DNA of 64,000 nucleotides from CAYOWQ01 sp964407695 (GCA_964407695.1 CAYOWQ010000005.1:62001-126000); one strand, 5' to 3'; numbered from the stretch's first letter, positions 16,513 to 25,280 are shown. The notes: generated from the letters alone by a model not told the origin. A program made the numbers and translations.

Positions 16513-17439
16513 TCAGGCGGCCTCGAACATGGCCTCAATGAACTGATCAGGGTCGAAGGGCTGAACGTCCTCCGGCCGCTCGCCCACACCCACCAGCTTG
16601 ACCGGTACATCCAGTGCATCCCGGATGGCCACAACGATTCCACCCTTTGCGGTGCCGTCGAGCTTGGCGAGAAAGATGCCGGTGACGTCTATGGCCTTCT
16701 TGAAGACATTGGCCTGTTGAATCGCGTTCTGGCCACTCGTGGCATCGAGCACCAGCAGCACCTCGTGCGGCGCGCCGGGGATCCGCCTGGACACCACATC
16801 TCGAATCTTCGTCAACTGACGCATCAGGTTGTCCTGCGTATGCAGCCGCCCCGCGGTATCCACCAGCAACACGTCGACACCGCGCGCCTTGGCGGCCTCC
16901 GCCGCGTCGAAGACCACGGCCGCCGGGTCGGCGCCGGCCGCACCTTTGATCACGTCGACCCCGAGACGCTGGCCCCAGATCGAGAGCTGCTCAACCGCAC
17001 CGGCCCGGAATGTGTCGGCGGCCGCGAGAAGCACCGTTCGCCCCTGATCCCGCAGGGTCTTGGCGATCTTGGCAACGCTGGTGGTTTTCCCGGCACCGTT
17101 GATCCCAGCGACGAGGATGACGGTCGGTTTGGTGTCAGAGGTGGCAAGTGTCCGATCCGCATCGCTCCACCGTGACTTCAGGGAACGCTTGAGAATGACC
17201 AAGGCATCCTCGCCCTGCGTGATCGAACCCGATCGGAACTGCTGGCGCAGCTCCTCGATGGCGGCCTGGGTCGCCTTGACCCCGACATCCGCGCCAATCA
17301 ATCTCGCCTCAATCTCATTGATGAGGTTCTCGTCGAGCCGGCGGCCGCGAAGCAGACTGCGCAATCCGCCGCCAAGGACCTCAGCTGTTTTGCTGAGGCC
17401 CTTCTTGATCGCACTGAATGCGGATTTGAACAGTCCCAT
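16513..17439 (-). CDS. ftsY: signal recognition particle receptor FtsY
   Basis: FtsY docks SRP-ribosome complexes at the membrane and delivers nascent membrane proteins to the Sec translocon. The 308-residue protein has only the NG core. The helical N domain covers about 1-95. The GTPase has G-I-N-G-A-G-K-T-T-S as its P-loop, D-T-A-G-R-L-H-T-Q-D-N-L-M, and L-A-K-L-D-G-T-A-K-G-G. The acidic A domain of E. coli FtsY is missing, as in many phyla. An N-terminal amphipathic segment (M-G-L-F-K-S-A-F-S-A-I-K-K) can bind membrane directly. I use the second Met because M-G-L-F-K is the usual beginning. It is convergent with the crotonase gene. Confidence 0.95.
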   Translation of the reverse strand: MGLFKSAFSAIKKGLSKTAEVLGGGLRSLLRGRRLDENLINEIEARLIGADVGVKATQAAIEELRQQFRSGSITQGEDALVILKRSLKSRWSDADRTLATSDTKPTVILVAGINGAGKTTSVAKIAKTLRDQGRTVLLAAADTFRAGAVEQLSIWGQRLGVDVIKGAAGADPAAVVFDAAEAAKARGVDVLLVDTAGRLHTQDNLMRQLTKIRDVVSRRIPGAPHEVLLVLDATSGQNAIQQANVFKKAIDVTGIFLAKLDGTAKGGIVVAIRDALDVPVKLVGVGERPEDVQPFDPDQFIEAMFEAA

Positions 17440-17481
17440 CGCGACACACACTCCAATTCAGGGGTGGACACTGTAGACGCA

Positions 17482-19500
17482 TCATTCGGAGCGAGGTGTA
17501 GGCAGAGCGGCCGGCACAGGAAGCACCATCACCAAGCCGGATCGGTCTCCGACGACGATCCACCGGTCGAGTGGATCCCACGCGATGGCGGATGCGCCTT
17601 CGATCTCGGGGGTCCAGGTGCGTTTTGGCACCTCGATTTCAGATCCGGATTCGTAGTTCCAGAATCGTGGCGCCCCGTCGCCGGAAACGGTTGCCACGAC
17701 CGGCCTCAGAGGCGAGATCGCCATGCCCGTAAGTCCGCGCGGATGCGCCCGAAGCTGCCATGCTTCCGACCCATCGAAGTTCCACCGACGCAAGGTGCCG
17801 TCTCCGAGGCCTACGAGCAATGACGACTCGCCGACCAGTCGAAGACAGGTCACGCGGAACCCGGCTCGGCCGATCGTGCCGCGAGACTTGAAGGACGGGT
17901 AAGCCCACAACTCGACCGAGCCACGATCGGTCCCTGCGGCCAACATGTTTTCATCGACGGCCAGGCTGCGAAAGGCGCCTGCCGAACCCCGCAACACGAC
18001 GGGCTCCTTCTCATCGACTCGAAGCACTCGAACTGTGATGTCTTCGGACGCGGAGATCGTCGAACCATCGGGCGCCACGATCAGGTCCGTGACCGGGGCG
18101 GAATGGGTGAGGCCAATCCGCCGAAGCGACCGTTGCGATCCTCCGGCCTGCGCGACTTCCGAATGATTGATCACGACCATCAATCCCTCGCCATCGCCTG
18201 TCACTCCGACGCGCGGCCCCAACGTTTGATCGTCAAGCGTCGCAATCTCCGTGCGTTGAACGGGATCGGCCACGCGCACCCGCCCATCGAGTGAAGCCGT
18301 GGCAATTCGCGACCCATTCGAGCTGATCGCGATGCAGGTGATGGCCCCATCGTGGCGAACGATGGCAAACGGATCCGTGATGTCACGCGACTGCGGACTG
18401 CTGGCTACGGGGGACAGTGGTGCGGTTGTGGGAGGATTCTCCGCTTGCGGCACGCCCGCCATCCGATCGAATCCACGGACATAGAGAGCCGAGCCGATGA
18501 CGGCGGCAATGGCAATTCCCAACGATCCTGCGGCGAAGAGCCGCGCGCGGTTTCGGCGGGCGAACAGCCTGGCCCGATAGAACAGGGAAGCGCGTCGTGC
18601 CTTGATCGGCTCGTCGGCAAGGTAGCGAATCACATCGCGACCGAGGCTGCCGGCATTGGAATATCGTCTGAGTGGGTCCTTTTCCAGCGCCTTCAAGATG
18701 ATGGTTTCGAGGTCACCCTTAACGTCGGGGGATGCCTGCGACGGCGGCTTTGGAGCATCTTCTCTGATGATTCGCACCGCTTCGTGAAGCGGCGTTCCGG
18801 CCAGCTCAAACGGGTGGCGGCCGCATACGAGTTTGTAAAGCACCACGCCGAGTGCATAGACGTCGGCCCGCGCATCAATGTCCTGCGGCGATACCTGAAC
18901 CTGCTCCGGTCCCATGTATTGCACGGTGCCGACGATGCGGCCGGCGTCGGTCACCATCGTCTGGCCCGCCACGCCAAAGTCGATGGACCGGGCGACTCCG
19001 AAATCGATCACCTTGGGATCGCCGGCGCGATCAACCAGGATGTTGCCCGGCTTCAGGTCGCGGTGCACCACCTTGAGCGCGTGGCCGTGCTGCACCGCAG
19101 CACAGACCTTGGCGAACAGTTTCAGCCTTTCCCGTTGGTCGAGCTTCTTCTGTTCGGCGAATTCAATGATGGTGAGCGCTCCCGGAATGTACTCCATGAC
19201 AAAGTACGGCACCGCGCCACCGCCATCGTCGAAGGTTCCCGCCTCATAGACCTGGGCGATGTAGGGATGCCGCAGTTTTGCGAGAATCTGCGCCTCCTGC
19301 TTAAAGCGCCGAAGTGTGGCCTGCGTCACGGCCATCGGGCGCAGGACTTTGAGCGCTACGGTTCGCCGCGGATTCTGCTGCAGCGCTGCGTAGACGGTCG
19401 CCATGCCGCCCACGCCAATGACGTGCTGGATGAGGTACGTGCCGATTTGGCCTGGATGACGAACCTGCTCGTCATCGCGATCGGGCTGCTTCACGTCCAT
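17482..19500 (-). CDS. transmembrane Ser/Thr protein kinase with WD40-like repeats
   Basis: This is a 672-residue receptor-type kinase. The cytoplasmic kinase domain spans about residues 20-300: G-V-G-G-M-A-T-V-Y (Gly loop), V-A-L-K-V-L (Lys), H-R-D-L-K-P-G-N, D-F-G-V-A, and G-T-V-Q-Y-M-G-P-E-Q. An unusual second D-F-G-V-A lies nine residues after the first. A single membrane span follows an Arg-rich stretch (about 325-350). The remaining ~320 residues form WD40/quinoprotein-like blades (I-T-C-I-A-I-S-S-N-G-S-R-I-A-T-A-S-L-D-G and similar) that should lie outside the cytoplasm. This layout is common in planctomycetes. Ligand and target are unknown. Confidence 0.88.
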   Translation of the reverse strand: MDVKQPDRDDEQVRHPGQIGTYLIQHVIGVGGMATVYAALQQNPRRTVALKVLRPMAVTQATLRRFKQEAQILAKLRHPYIAQVYEAGTFDDGGGAVPYFVMEYIPGALTIIEFAEQKKLDQRERLKLFAKVCAAVQHGHALKVVHRDLKPGNILVDRAGDPKVIDFGVARSIDFGVAGQTMVTDAGRIVGTVQYMGPEQVQVSPQDIDARADVYALGVVLYKLVCGRHPFELAGTPLHEAVRIIREDAPKPPSQASPDVKGDLETIILKALEKDPLRRYSNAGSLGRDVIRYLADEPIKARRASLFYRARLFARRNRARLFAAGSLGIAIAAVIGSALYVRGFDRMAGVPQAENPPTTAPLSPVASSPQSRDITDPFAIVRHDGAITCIAISSNGSRIATASLDGRVRVADPVQRTEIATLDDQTLGPRVGVTGDGEGLMVVINHSEVAQAGGSQRSLRRIGLTHSAPVTDLIVAPDGSTISASEDITVRVLRVDEKEPVVLRGSAGAFRSLAVDENMLAAGTDRGSVELWAYPSFKSRGTIGRAGFRVTCLRLVGESSLLVGLGDGTLRRWNFDGSEAWQLRAHPRGLTGMAISPLRPVVATVSGDGAPRFWNYESGSEIEVPKRTWTPEIEGASAIAWDPLDRWIVVGDRSGLVMVLPVPAALPTPRSE

Positions 19501-19519
19501 TCGGCCGAGATCTCAGGTG

Positions 19520-20401
19520 CTACTTCTTCGTTGGAATCAGGTCACCGATTCCCTTAACGGCGTCGCCGATACCCTTCTCAACGTCCTTCGCGGCATCATC
19601 CAGCTTCTCCTTGACGCTCTCCATATCGCCTGCCTTCGAAGCAATGTCGCCCAGTGCCTTGGCCGGATCCGCCGCAAGGTTGATTCCCAGGTCACCCAAT
19701 GACTTCAGCTGTTGCAGACTTCCGTTAAGGTCTCCCAGCATCTCCGGCGGCAGCAACGGACCACCCTTCTCCACAACAGCCTGAAGCACCGCCTGCACAA
19801 TGACCCCCGAAAGCTCACTCAGCAGCAAGCCCCTGTCAGTGTCGGACCCAACATTCGAGAGTTTGATTTCCGGGATTTCGAAGTTGAGCCGCGTCGCCTC
19901 GCCTCCGATCGGAAGCAGATCGGCATGAATCCTCACATCCTCGATCAGAAGGTCCTTCACGATGAACCGCTTGCCGCCTTCGCTTGATGATGGCGCCGAT
20001 CCCGATTGCAGCCGCCGAACATTGTCGAGAATCACGTTGTAGTTGCTCTTGCCGCCCGACTTCTCGAGATTGACATCCACGCTCCTGAGCGTGAACTTCG
20101 GAAGGGTCACCGTCTCCTGTCGCAGAGTTCCGAAGTCGACCGCGACACCGCCTTCACCCAGGTTCAAAAAATGCGAGGTCTTGAATTCAGCCGGGTTGGC
20201 GACATTCAGTCCCTTCATCGAGAAATCGCCGGACAGGATCCCCACGTCGGCGGAACCGAGGGTCGTCGACACCCCGAGCGCATACGTACCTCCGGACTCA
20301 ATCGCTCGCTTGGCGATGGCATCGACGAAATAGAAGGCCGCAGCGACGGCCACGATGATCAGAAGCACGACGGCGATCACAAGTCGAATCAAGATCTTCA
20401 T
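19520..20401 (-). CDS. AsmA-like membrane-anchored protein
   Basis: This is a 293-residue protein with one N-terminal membrane helix (about residues 4-26) and an exported body. The segment T-L-G-S-A-D-V-G-I-L-S-G-D-F-S-M-K-G-L-N-V-A-N-P matches the beginning of AsmA/DUF748-type proteins, which form long beta-grooves linked to envelope lipid traffic. The C-terminal ~60 residues are a charged amphipathic helix rich in Lys/Asp. The ATG at 20401 is preceded by GGGAGGAT, a strong ribosome-binding site, which fixes the start over a longer frame. It lies 19 bp downstream of the EF-hand gene's terminator region and just upstream of the kinase gene on the same strand. Confidence 0.72.
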   Translation of the reverse strand: MKILIRLVIAVVLLIIVAVAAAFYFVDAIAKRAIESGGTYALGVSTTLGSADVGILSGDFSMKGLNVANPAEFKTSHFLNLGEGGVAVDFGTLRQETVTLPKFTLRSVDVNLEKSGGKSNYNVILDNVRRLQSGSAPSSSEGGKRFIVKDLLIEDVRIHADLLPIGGEATRLNFEIPEIKLSNVGSDTDRGLLLSELSGVIVQAVLQAVVEKGGPLLPPEMLGDLNGSLQQLKSLGDLGINLAADPAKALGDIASKAGDMESVKEKLDDAAKDVEKGIGDAVKGIGDLIPTKK

Positions 20402-20439
20402 GGGATCCTCCCGCACCGGCATGCTAGCAGCAAAAAGCA

Positions 20440-20486
20440 GCGCCGCCGCATCCAAGAGCCTCGAGACTCTTCCGATGCGGCGGCGC
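20440..20486 (-). terminator. rho-independent terminator of the EF-hand gene
   Basis: A perfect 13-bp stem (GCGCCGCCGCATC with its complement) encloses a second small stem (AAGAG/CTCTT). On the minus strand it is followed by TGCTTTTTGC. It lies 35 bp after the stop codon of the EF-hand gene, so it should end that transcript before the AsmA-like gene. Confidence 0.8.
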
Positions 20487-20520
20487 CCGTATCCGGACGT
20501 ACCGTGTCAGGCTGTCAACG

Positions 20521-21213
20521 TCAGTCGGAATTTCCAGCGCTGGAGCTATCGGAAGACTCGTTCTTTTTGTGATCCCGGGCCTTCCTGCGCTCGACCGCAC
20601 CCACGCTGCCGTCACCGTTGCGATCAGGGCGGGATTTCATTCCACGGCCTCGTTCGCGATCGGCGGAACCGGATTTTCCGGAAGTGCTTCGCTCAGCACG
20701 GGACTGGACGTCCCTCGACGACTTCCGCTCGTTCGGTCCGACCTTGCCATCACCATCCCGGTCGAGTTTGCCGCGATTCATTCGAAAGGCCTGGCGTTCC
20801 TTGCCGTCGACCTTTCCGTCGCCGTTGCGATCGGCCTTGGCCTTGGCCTCGTTCCACTTGGCCTGCGCGCGAGCAAAACCTTCCTCCCCCAGTTTGGCTT
20901 TCATCTCGCCCACCATCGCTTCATGCTTCCGCTTCAGCTCCTGTTCCATCACGTCCAGCGCCTGCAGCCGGGCGGCATCACGGCGGCCCTGCGCTTCGGC
21001 ACGCAGGGCGGCAAGCTTCGCCTTCTGATTGGCAAACTCCTTCTCCATCATCCCGAACCGCTTCTCGGGAGACATTTCCTTCTCGGACTGGTTCTTCTCC
21101 GCGGTGACCGGTGCGGCGTCGGCGCCGGTTGATCCGGGGCCCTCGGCCAGCGCGGGGGCGGCAAATCCAAGACTCGAAACAGCCAGCACGGCGAATAGGC
21201 GATGAATGCGCAT
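20521..21213 (-). CDS. secreted EF-hand domain protein
   Basis: This is a 230-residue exported protein with a signal peptide (about 1-23, ending A-L-A-E). A charged coiled-coil-like region follows (about 45-120, many Lys/Glu/Ala/Met). The C-terminal half has EF-hand loops: D-R-N-G-D-G-K-V-D-G-K-E, D-R-D-G-D-G-K-V-G-P-N-E and D-R-N-G-D-G-S-V-G-A-V-E. Each has Asp/Asn at the calcium-coordinating positions and a Glu at position 12. The segment is also rich in Arg and Lys. AGGAGG before the ATG is a perfect ribosome-binding site. The partner is unknown. A calcium-responsive periplasmic or surface protein is the likeliest reading. Confidence 0.82.
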   Translation of the reverse strand: MRIHRLFAVLAVSSLGFAAPALAEGPGSTGADAAPVTAEKNQSEKEMSPEKRFGMMEKEFANQKAKLAALRAEAQGRRDAARLQALDVMEQELKRKHEAMVGEMKAKLGEEGFARAQAKWNEAKAKADRNGDGKVDGKERQAFRMNRGKLDRDGDGKVGPNERKSSRDVQSRAERSTSGKSGSADRERGRGMKSRPDRNGDGSVGAVERRKARDHKKNESSDSSSAGNSD

Positions 21214-21343
21214 GGTGTCCTCCTGTTAGAGACAGATCGCCAAGATCATCGAATTCCTCCAGAGAGATCCAACGATTCCGATGTGTGTTCCGGGCAGACG
21301 CACGGCATATTCCGCAGCGTCACCCAAACCGGCTTATCAGCCG

Positions 21344-22276
21344 TCAGAGCAGATCAATACACCCCAGGATCCCGACAAGGCAGCTGATCAGCCCGTTGAG
21401 AGTAAAGAAGGTCAGGGCGATCCGAGACGTGCCCCACCGGGCCACCGTCAGGTGCTCAAACGCCAGAAGGGTCCAGACCACCAGGATCGCGATCATGAAC
21501 TCCGGACCGAAACGGGTATCGAGCCGCCAGACGAGGAACAGAAACACCGCGGCCCAGGCATGCAGGATGCGACTGACCATCATGGCCACCGGGACCCCCG
21601 CCCGGCTTGGCAAACTGTGCAGTCCGTCGCGGCGGTCGACGTCGACGTCCTGTAACGCATAGATGACGTCGAACCCCGCCACCCAGCACATCACCATCGC
21701 CGCCAGCAGCCAAACAGTCGGACGCGAAAGCTCCTCGGGATTCACAGCGAGCGCTGCGGCGACGGGGCTGATCGCGAGACTCGATCCGAGATAGAGATGG
21801 CACAACGAGCTGAATCGCTTGAGCCACCCATAGGAACAGATCCAGACCAGAACAGGCAGGCCCAGAGCCAAGGGCCACCAGTTGCCGAAGAAGATTCCAA
21901 ACCCAGCGCAAACCGCAAGAAACGCGGCCCCGCAGGTCAGGATGGCAAAGAGTGCCTCGCGCGCGGAAAGACGTCCTGATGGCAACGCTCGGCCTGATGT
22001 CCGCGGATTTGCGGCGTCAATCCTGCAATCAATCAGTCGATTGGCAAGCATCGCGGCGGTTCGGGCCAGAACCATCGCAAGGACGATGAGAGTGATCTGA
22101 CCCACAAATCGGCGAAGCTCGACCTGGCCGCTCAAACCGACCCCGGCTGCGGTGGCTCCGAGCACGGCGAACGGCATTGCAAAGACGCTGTGGGCGATCT
22201 TGATGTCGGCCGCGATGACCCTCGTCGCACGCCACCAGGCTGAAGGCGAGATTGCGATCAATGCCTCCCGCGCCAC
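21344..22276 (-). CDS. UbiA-family prenyltransferase, MqnP-like (menaquinone pathway)
   Basis: This is a polytopic 310-residue prenyltransferase that joins a polyprenyl diphosphate to an aromatic acid in quinone biosynthesis. The first Asp-rich motif reads N-R-L-I-D-C-R-I-D-A-A-N-P-R-T and the second D-V-I-Y-A-L-Q-D-V-D-V-D-R-R-D-G-L-H-S-L-P. The N-P-R-T and G-L-H-S-L-P endings are, to my knowledge, typical of the UbiA-like enzyme of the futalosine menaquinone pathway (MqnP), not of ubiquinone UbiA. The GTG start directly follows the TGA of the lipoprotein gene upstream, so the two are probably coupled. No other menaquinone gene is in the window. Confidence 0.85.
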   Translation of the reverse strand: MAREALIAISPSAWWRATRVIAADIKIAHSVFAMPFAVLGATAAGVGLSGQVELRRFVGQITLIVLAMVLARTAAMLANRLIDCRIDAANPRTSGRALPSGRLSAREALFAILTCGAAFLAVCAGFGIFFGNWWPLALGLPVLVWICSYGWLKRFSSLCHLYLGSSLAISPVAAALAVNPEELSRPTVWLLAAMVMCWVAGFDVIYALQDVDVDRRDGLHSLPSRAGVPVAMMVSRILHAWAAVFLFLVWRLDTRFGPEFMIAILVVWTLLAFEHLTVARWGTSRIALTFFTLNGLISCLVGILGCIDLL

Positions 22277-22801
22277 TCAGGGTCTCTTGGCCCATTCATC
22301 CGCCCGTTTGTAGGCCTCCATGGCCGAGGCCGGATAGTTGGGGCCGGGAGATTCGGTGATGACACGCCAGTTCTTCAGATAGAGGGCGCGCCAGGGTCTG
22401 AATGGGGCGCCTTCAAAAACCACCGTCGTGAGCTGGTTGAAATTCTCGCGGCGGTAGATGAGGTCGACCTCGGCATTGCTTCCGTCAAGACGGACCTGCT
22501 GAACGTGATAGGCGAGTTCGCCTGCGTCGAGCATCGGTCTCGCATCAGGAAGGCGCCGCAGCACCTCCTCCCACACATTGGGAGGCGTATTGGGTGGAAG
22601 ATTGATCACGACGGGTTCTCCGCGCCCCTCGCGAGCATTCGTGAATCGAACCGATTCCGCCATCAGTTCTGGAATCGGCGGCGACGAGGGCCCCATGCTC
22701 ACCGTGCCTTCGGTGGGCGGATAGGTCGCCGCGGGCGCGCACGACCAGAGGCAGATTGAGGTCCACAACAGAAGCATCACCGCGGTGCATCGACTCGCCA
22801 T
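22277..22801 (-). CDS. hypothetical lipoprotein
   Basis: This is a 174-residue exported protein. The N-terminus has a hydrophobic signal ending in L-W-S-C at about residue 21, a plausible lipobox. The mature part contains a conserved-looking V-V-I-N-L-P-P-N-T-P-P-N-V-W-E-E-V-L segment, a beta-rich region with V-D-L-I-Y-R-R-E-N, and an aromatic C-terminal stretch (R-P-W-R-A-L-Y-L-K-N-W-R-V). No family was recognised. Its stop codon touches the start of the prenyltransferase gene. Confidence 0.65.
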   Translation of the reverse strand: MASRCTAVMLLLWTSICLWSCAPAATYPPTEGTVSMGPSSPPIPELMAESVRFTNAREGRGEPVVINLPPNTPPNVWEEVLRRLPDARPMLDAGELAYHVQQVRLDGSNAEVDLIYRRENFNQLTTVVFEGAPFRPWRALYLKNWRVITESPGPNYPASAMEAYKRADEWAKRP

Positions 22802-22855
22802 GATTCAGGTCCATCCTTTCAAACGGTTCATCTCTGAATGTCGTAGTGTACCGCG

Positions 22856-23371
22856 TCACTCGCCCGACCATCGTCGATTGGCCTTCTTGACGCCTTCCCG
22901 CTTCTTGGCATCCAGCCGCCTCTCCTTTGCAGCTCGGGAAGGCTTCGTGGGCCTGCGTTTCCGAGGCGGCGACAGCGCCATGACGACGACAGCCCGGAGC
23001 CTGTCGAGGCAGGCGTTTCGATTATCAAGCTGGGAGCGGTGGGTATCGGCCGCGAAGACCATCTCGCCGTCCTTGGTCAGTCGCTTTCCGGCCAGGCTTG
23101 CCAGCCGGGCTCGTGCGGCTTCGTCGAGCCCGTAGACGGCGCCGGGTCGCACCCGAAGTTCAGCCCGGGTGTTCACCTTGTTGACATTTTGACCGCCGGG
23201 ACCGCTCGACCGGGAAAAACTCCAGACGAGGTCATCGGGGTTGATCCACGCTTCCCTGTCTCGGGCCCCCTTGAATACCAGCGCGTGATCCGACCGGGGC
23301 GGCGGAGGTGGCGGATTGGGCTGGCGGCCGGCGTCAGATTGTCCGGGTCCTGGGTTCGACTCGCCAACCAT
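22856..23371 (-). CDS. arfB: ArfB/YaeJ-type ribosome rescue peptidyl-tRNA hydrolase
   Basis: ArfB enters stalled ribosomes with an empty A site and releases the nascent chain by hydrolysing peptidyl-tRNA. The 171-residue protein has the release-factor catalytic motif S-S-G-P-G-G-Q-N-V-N-K-V, followed by T-R-A-E-L-R-V. The C-terminal tail is basic (K-R-R-P-T-K-P-S-R-A-A-K-E-R-R) and, by family knowledge, fills the mRNA channel. There is no codon-recognition domain, so it is not RF1 or RF2. I set the start at ATG 23371 because a TACCCT hexamer lies exactly 6 nt upstream. A longer frame to 23443 would overlap the divergent gene. The N-terminus has a run of six prolines, which is unusual. Confidence 0.88.
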   Translation of the reverse strand: MVGESNPGPGQSDAGRQPNPPPPPPRSDHALVFKGARDREAWINPDDLVWSFSRSSGPGGQNVNKVNTRAELRVRPGAVYGLDEAARARLASLAGKRLTKDGEMVFAADTHRSQLDNRNACLDRLRAVVVMALSPPRKRRPTKPSRAAKERRLDAKKREGVKKANRRWSGE

Positions 23372-23377
23372 GACCTC

Positions 23378-23387
23378 AGGGTAGGCT
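23378..23387. promoter_or_regulatory. overlapping divergent -10 elements (bidirectional leaderless promoter)
   Basis: Only 22 bp separate the ATG of arfB (minus, 23371) from ATG 23394 of the barrel gene (plus). On the minus strand TACCCT (23378-23383) lies 6 nt before the arfB ATG. On the plus strand TAGGCT (23382-23387) lies 6 nt before the other ATG. The two hexamers share the central TA dinucleotide. Neither gene has room for a Shine-Dalgarno leader. Confidence 0.6.
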
Positions 23388-23393
23388 ATGCGA

Positions 23394-24236
23394 ATGTTTC
23401 TTGCTCCCTCAATGGTCGAATCAGCCCCCGCCCCCGAGATCAACCGCGTCTCTGAGAACCTTCACATGGAGCTTCGTGGCGGCGCGTGGTTTCCGCGGCT
23501 TCACGGAAATGTGACACCTGGGTCCGGAGCAACGGAGTTCAATTTTGAGACCGATCTTCAGTTGGACTCGTCGGAAGCAACGCCGCTCTTTGAGCTTCAT
23601 TTCCGGTGGCAGGACTGGTCCGCGGTTCTTAGCGCCTTCTCGTTCGACACCTCGGCGGATGCCACGCTCGGCGTTCCTGTGGCACTTGGGTCGGTTGTCC
23701 CCGCCGGGACATTGATTCACAGTGCCATAGGGATCGATTCCGGCGCCCTCGAAATCAAATACGACTTCTATCGCCCGTTCGCCGATCGAGTGCTCCCGTG
23801 GCGCGATCGCGAGGCCAACGTGGGCAACGTCAACACGGCGGGCGACTACATTGCCGACCTCCGCTTGGGTCCAACGGCGGGCGTTCGATACCTCGATGTC
23901 GATCAATCCTACGAACCGGTCGGCTTCGCGAGGGTCGAGAACTCCGCGACTTCCATCGCTGCCATGGGCGGCGTCGACCTGACGCTGGACCTTCGGCCCG
24001 GAACAATCCCGCTTGTCGAACGCCTGGAGGTTCAGGGCGGCATTGCCGGTGGATGGGCGTTTGGCGATGCCGAAGGGTTTCTCTGGCAGGTTCGAGCGGG
24101 TCTCACACTCTTCCTGACGCCCAATTTCGGGGTGTCGGCCGGCTATCGACTTCTCGAGCTGGATACTGAGGCCGATGATTTCGATTTTCAGGGAAGCATG
24201 CAGGGGTTCTATCTGGGCGGCTCGGTCGGGTTCTAA
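23394..24236 (+). CDS. outer-membrane beta-barrel protein (hypothetical)
   Basis: This is a 280-residue protein made of alternating strands: W-F-P-R-L-H-G-N-V, L-F-E-L-H-F-R-W-Q-D-W, A-D-L-R-L-G-P-T-A-G-V-R-Y-L-D, V-S-A-G-Y-R-L-L-E-L-D. It ends in G-F-Y-L-G-G-S-V-G-F with a terminal Phe, like outer-membrane barrels. An in-frame TAG lies just before the start, so the protein cannot be extended. From either possible ATG (23388 or 23394) the N-terminus lacks a recognisable signal peptide. I prefer 23394 because of the -10 spacing. It may have a very short or unusual signal, or be a solute-protected fold of another kind. Confidence 0.68.
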   Translation: MFLAPSMVESAPAPEINRVSENLHMELRGGAWFPRLHGNVTPGSGATEFNFETDLQLDSSEATPLFELHFRWQDWSAVLSAFSFDTSADATLGVPVALGSVVPAGTLIHSAIGIDSGALEIKYDFYRPFADRVLPWRDREANVGNVNTAGDYIADLRLGPTAGVRYLDVDQSYEPVGFARVENSATSIAAMGGVDLTLDLRPGTIPLVERLEVQGGIAGGWAFGDAEGFLWQVRAGLTLFLTPNFGVSAGYRLLELDTEADDFDFQGSMQGFYLGGSVGF

Positions 24237-24246
24237 ACGTGCGGCG

Positions 24247-25140
24247 TCACTTTTGGCAATTGGATGCTGGACTCGACGCGCCGGTTTCGTCCCTCCGCAT
24301 GGTGAGAACAACGATCTCCGCCGGGCAATTCACGCGCAAGGGAAACCACGCGCCGACACCGGTGGTGACGTACATGTAGCTCCCGGATTCTTCATAAAGC
24401 CCGGCCCGGTGCCGATGAGCGACCGCCAGATTGGCCCGCGGTCGCCGCGGCAGCGCAATCTGGCCGCCGTGCGTATGACCGGCCAGGGTCAGCGGGATTC
24501 CCAATCGCACCGCAGCGTCAAATGCTCGCGGGTTGTGCGAGAGCAACAGGTCCGATCGATGAGCGACCCGCTGAACCCGAGCGGCGCATTCTCGAACCGT
24601 CTTGGACCACTCGATTCCCGAAATCCTCACTCGCTTCCGTCCGTGCCGTGCCTCGACCGTCCGGTCACGTAACACCAGCAACCCCGCGCTCTCCGACAGC
24701 GCAACGAACTCATCCGGATTGTCAAGATGATCATGGTTTCCCAGCACCAAAAATTCGCCCATGGGGGCGTCGATCGCGGCAAGGTCGGCCAGGATTGGCT
24801 TGGCATCGTCAAGGTGCAGGTCCACCACGTCGCCAGTGACCGCCACGAGGTCCGGCGATTGTCGCTTGAGCGTTTCGATGACCGGTCTGGCCCGCTCGGC
24901 CGAGAACAGCGTGCCGATGTGCAGGTCGCTGAGATGACCGATTCGCATGCCGCTAAGTGATCGTGGCCAATTGGCGCTCCGAATCTCAAGTTCCCGGACC
25001 TCGACCGGCTGATCCAGGTGCCGGCGCGAAAGCTTGCCAAACGACAGCCTGTCCGGAGCCTCGGTCAGCAAGGCGTGGCGAATCCGGGCCCTGTGGTAGT
25101 GGCCGCTGCGGGCCTTCGCCGGTCGTCGATCAAATCCCAT
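24247..25140 (-). CDS. metallophosphoesterase (calcineurin-like phosphatase superfamily)
   Basis: This is a 297-residue di-metal phosphohydrolase. The metal and catalytic motifs are in order: I-G-H-L-S-D-L-H-I-G, V-A-V-T-G-D-V-V-D, L-G-N-H-D-H, L-L-L-S-H-N-P, and A-G-H-T-H-G-G-Q. This arrangement resembles the YaeI/YkuE group, which act on lipid-linked or UDP-sugar-type phosphate esters in some bacteria. The N-terminal ~60 residues before M-R-I-G-H-L-S are basic and not part of the fold, so the real start could be further in. The substrate is unknown. Its 5' end faces the divergent M14 peptidase gene, with 140 bp between the starts. Confidence 0.85.
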   Translation of the reverse strand: MGFDRRPAKARSGHYHRARIRHALLTEAPDRLSFGKLSRRHLDQPVEVRELEIRSANWPRSLSGMRIGHLSDLHIGTLFSAERARPVIETLKRQSPDLVAVTGDVVDLHLDDAKPILADLAAIDAPMGEFLVLGNHDHLDNPDEFVALSESAGLLVLRDRTVEARHGRKRVRISGIEWSKTVRECAARVQRVAHRSDLLLSHNPRAFDAAVRLGIPLTLAGHTHGGQIALPRRPRANLAVAHRHRAGLYEESGSYMYVTTGVGAWFPLRVNCPAEIVVLTMRRDETGASSPASNCQK

Positions 25141-25280
25141 GGGTCAGGAAACCATACGCCGCAACCCGCATGGCGTTCAGCATTAACCTGTCCCTGGACG
25201 GACATTCTGGAGATGAACATCTCGTAATTCATCGTGACGCGCCATACCTTGAAGTGTCCTGGTCTGAGAAGGGTCGCCTG

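Noticed and set aside
23341..23371. Possible tRNA T-arm (GGGTTCGACTC)
   Set aside because: No acceptor, D or anticodon arm can be drawn around it. The bases encode the N-terminus of ArfB.
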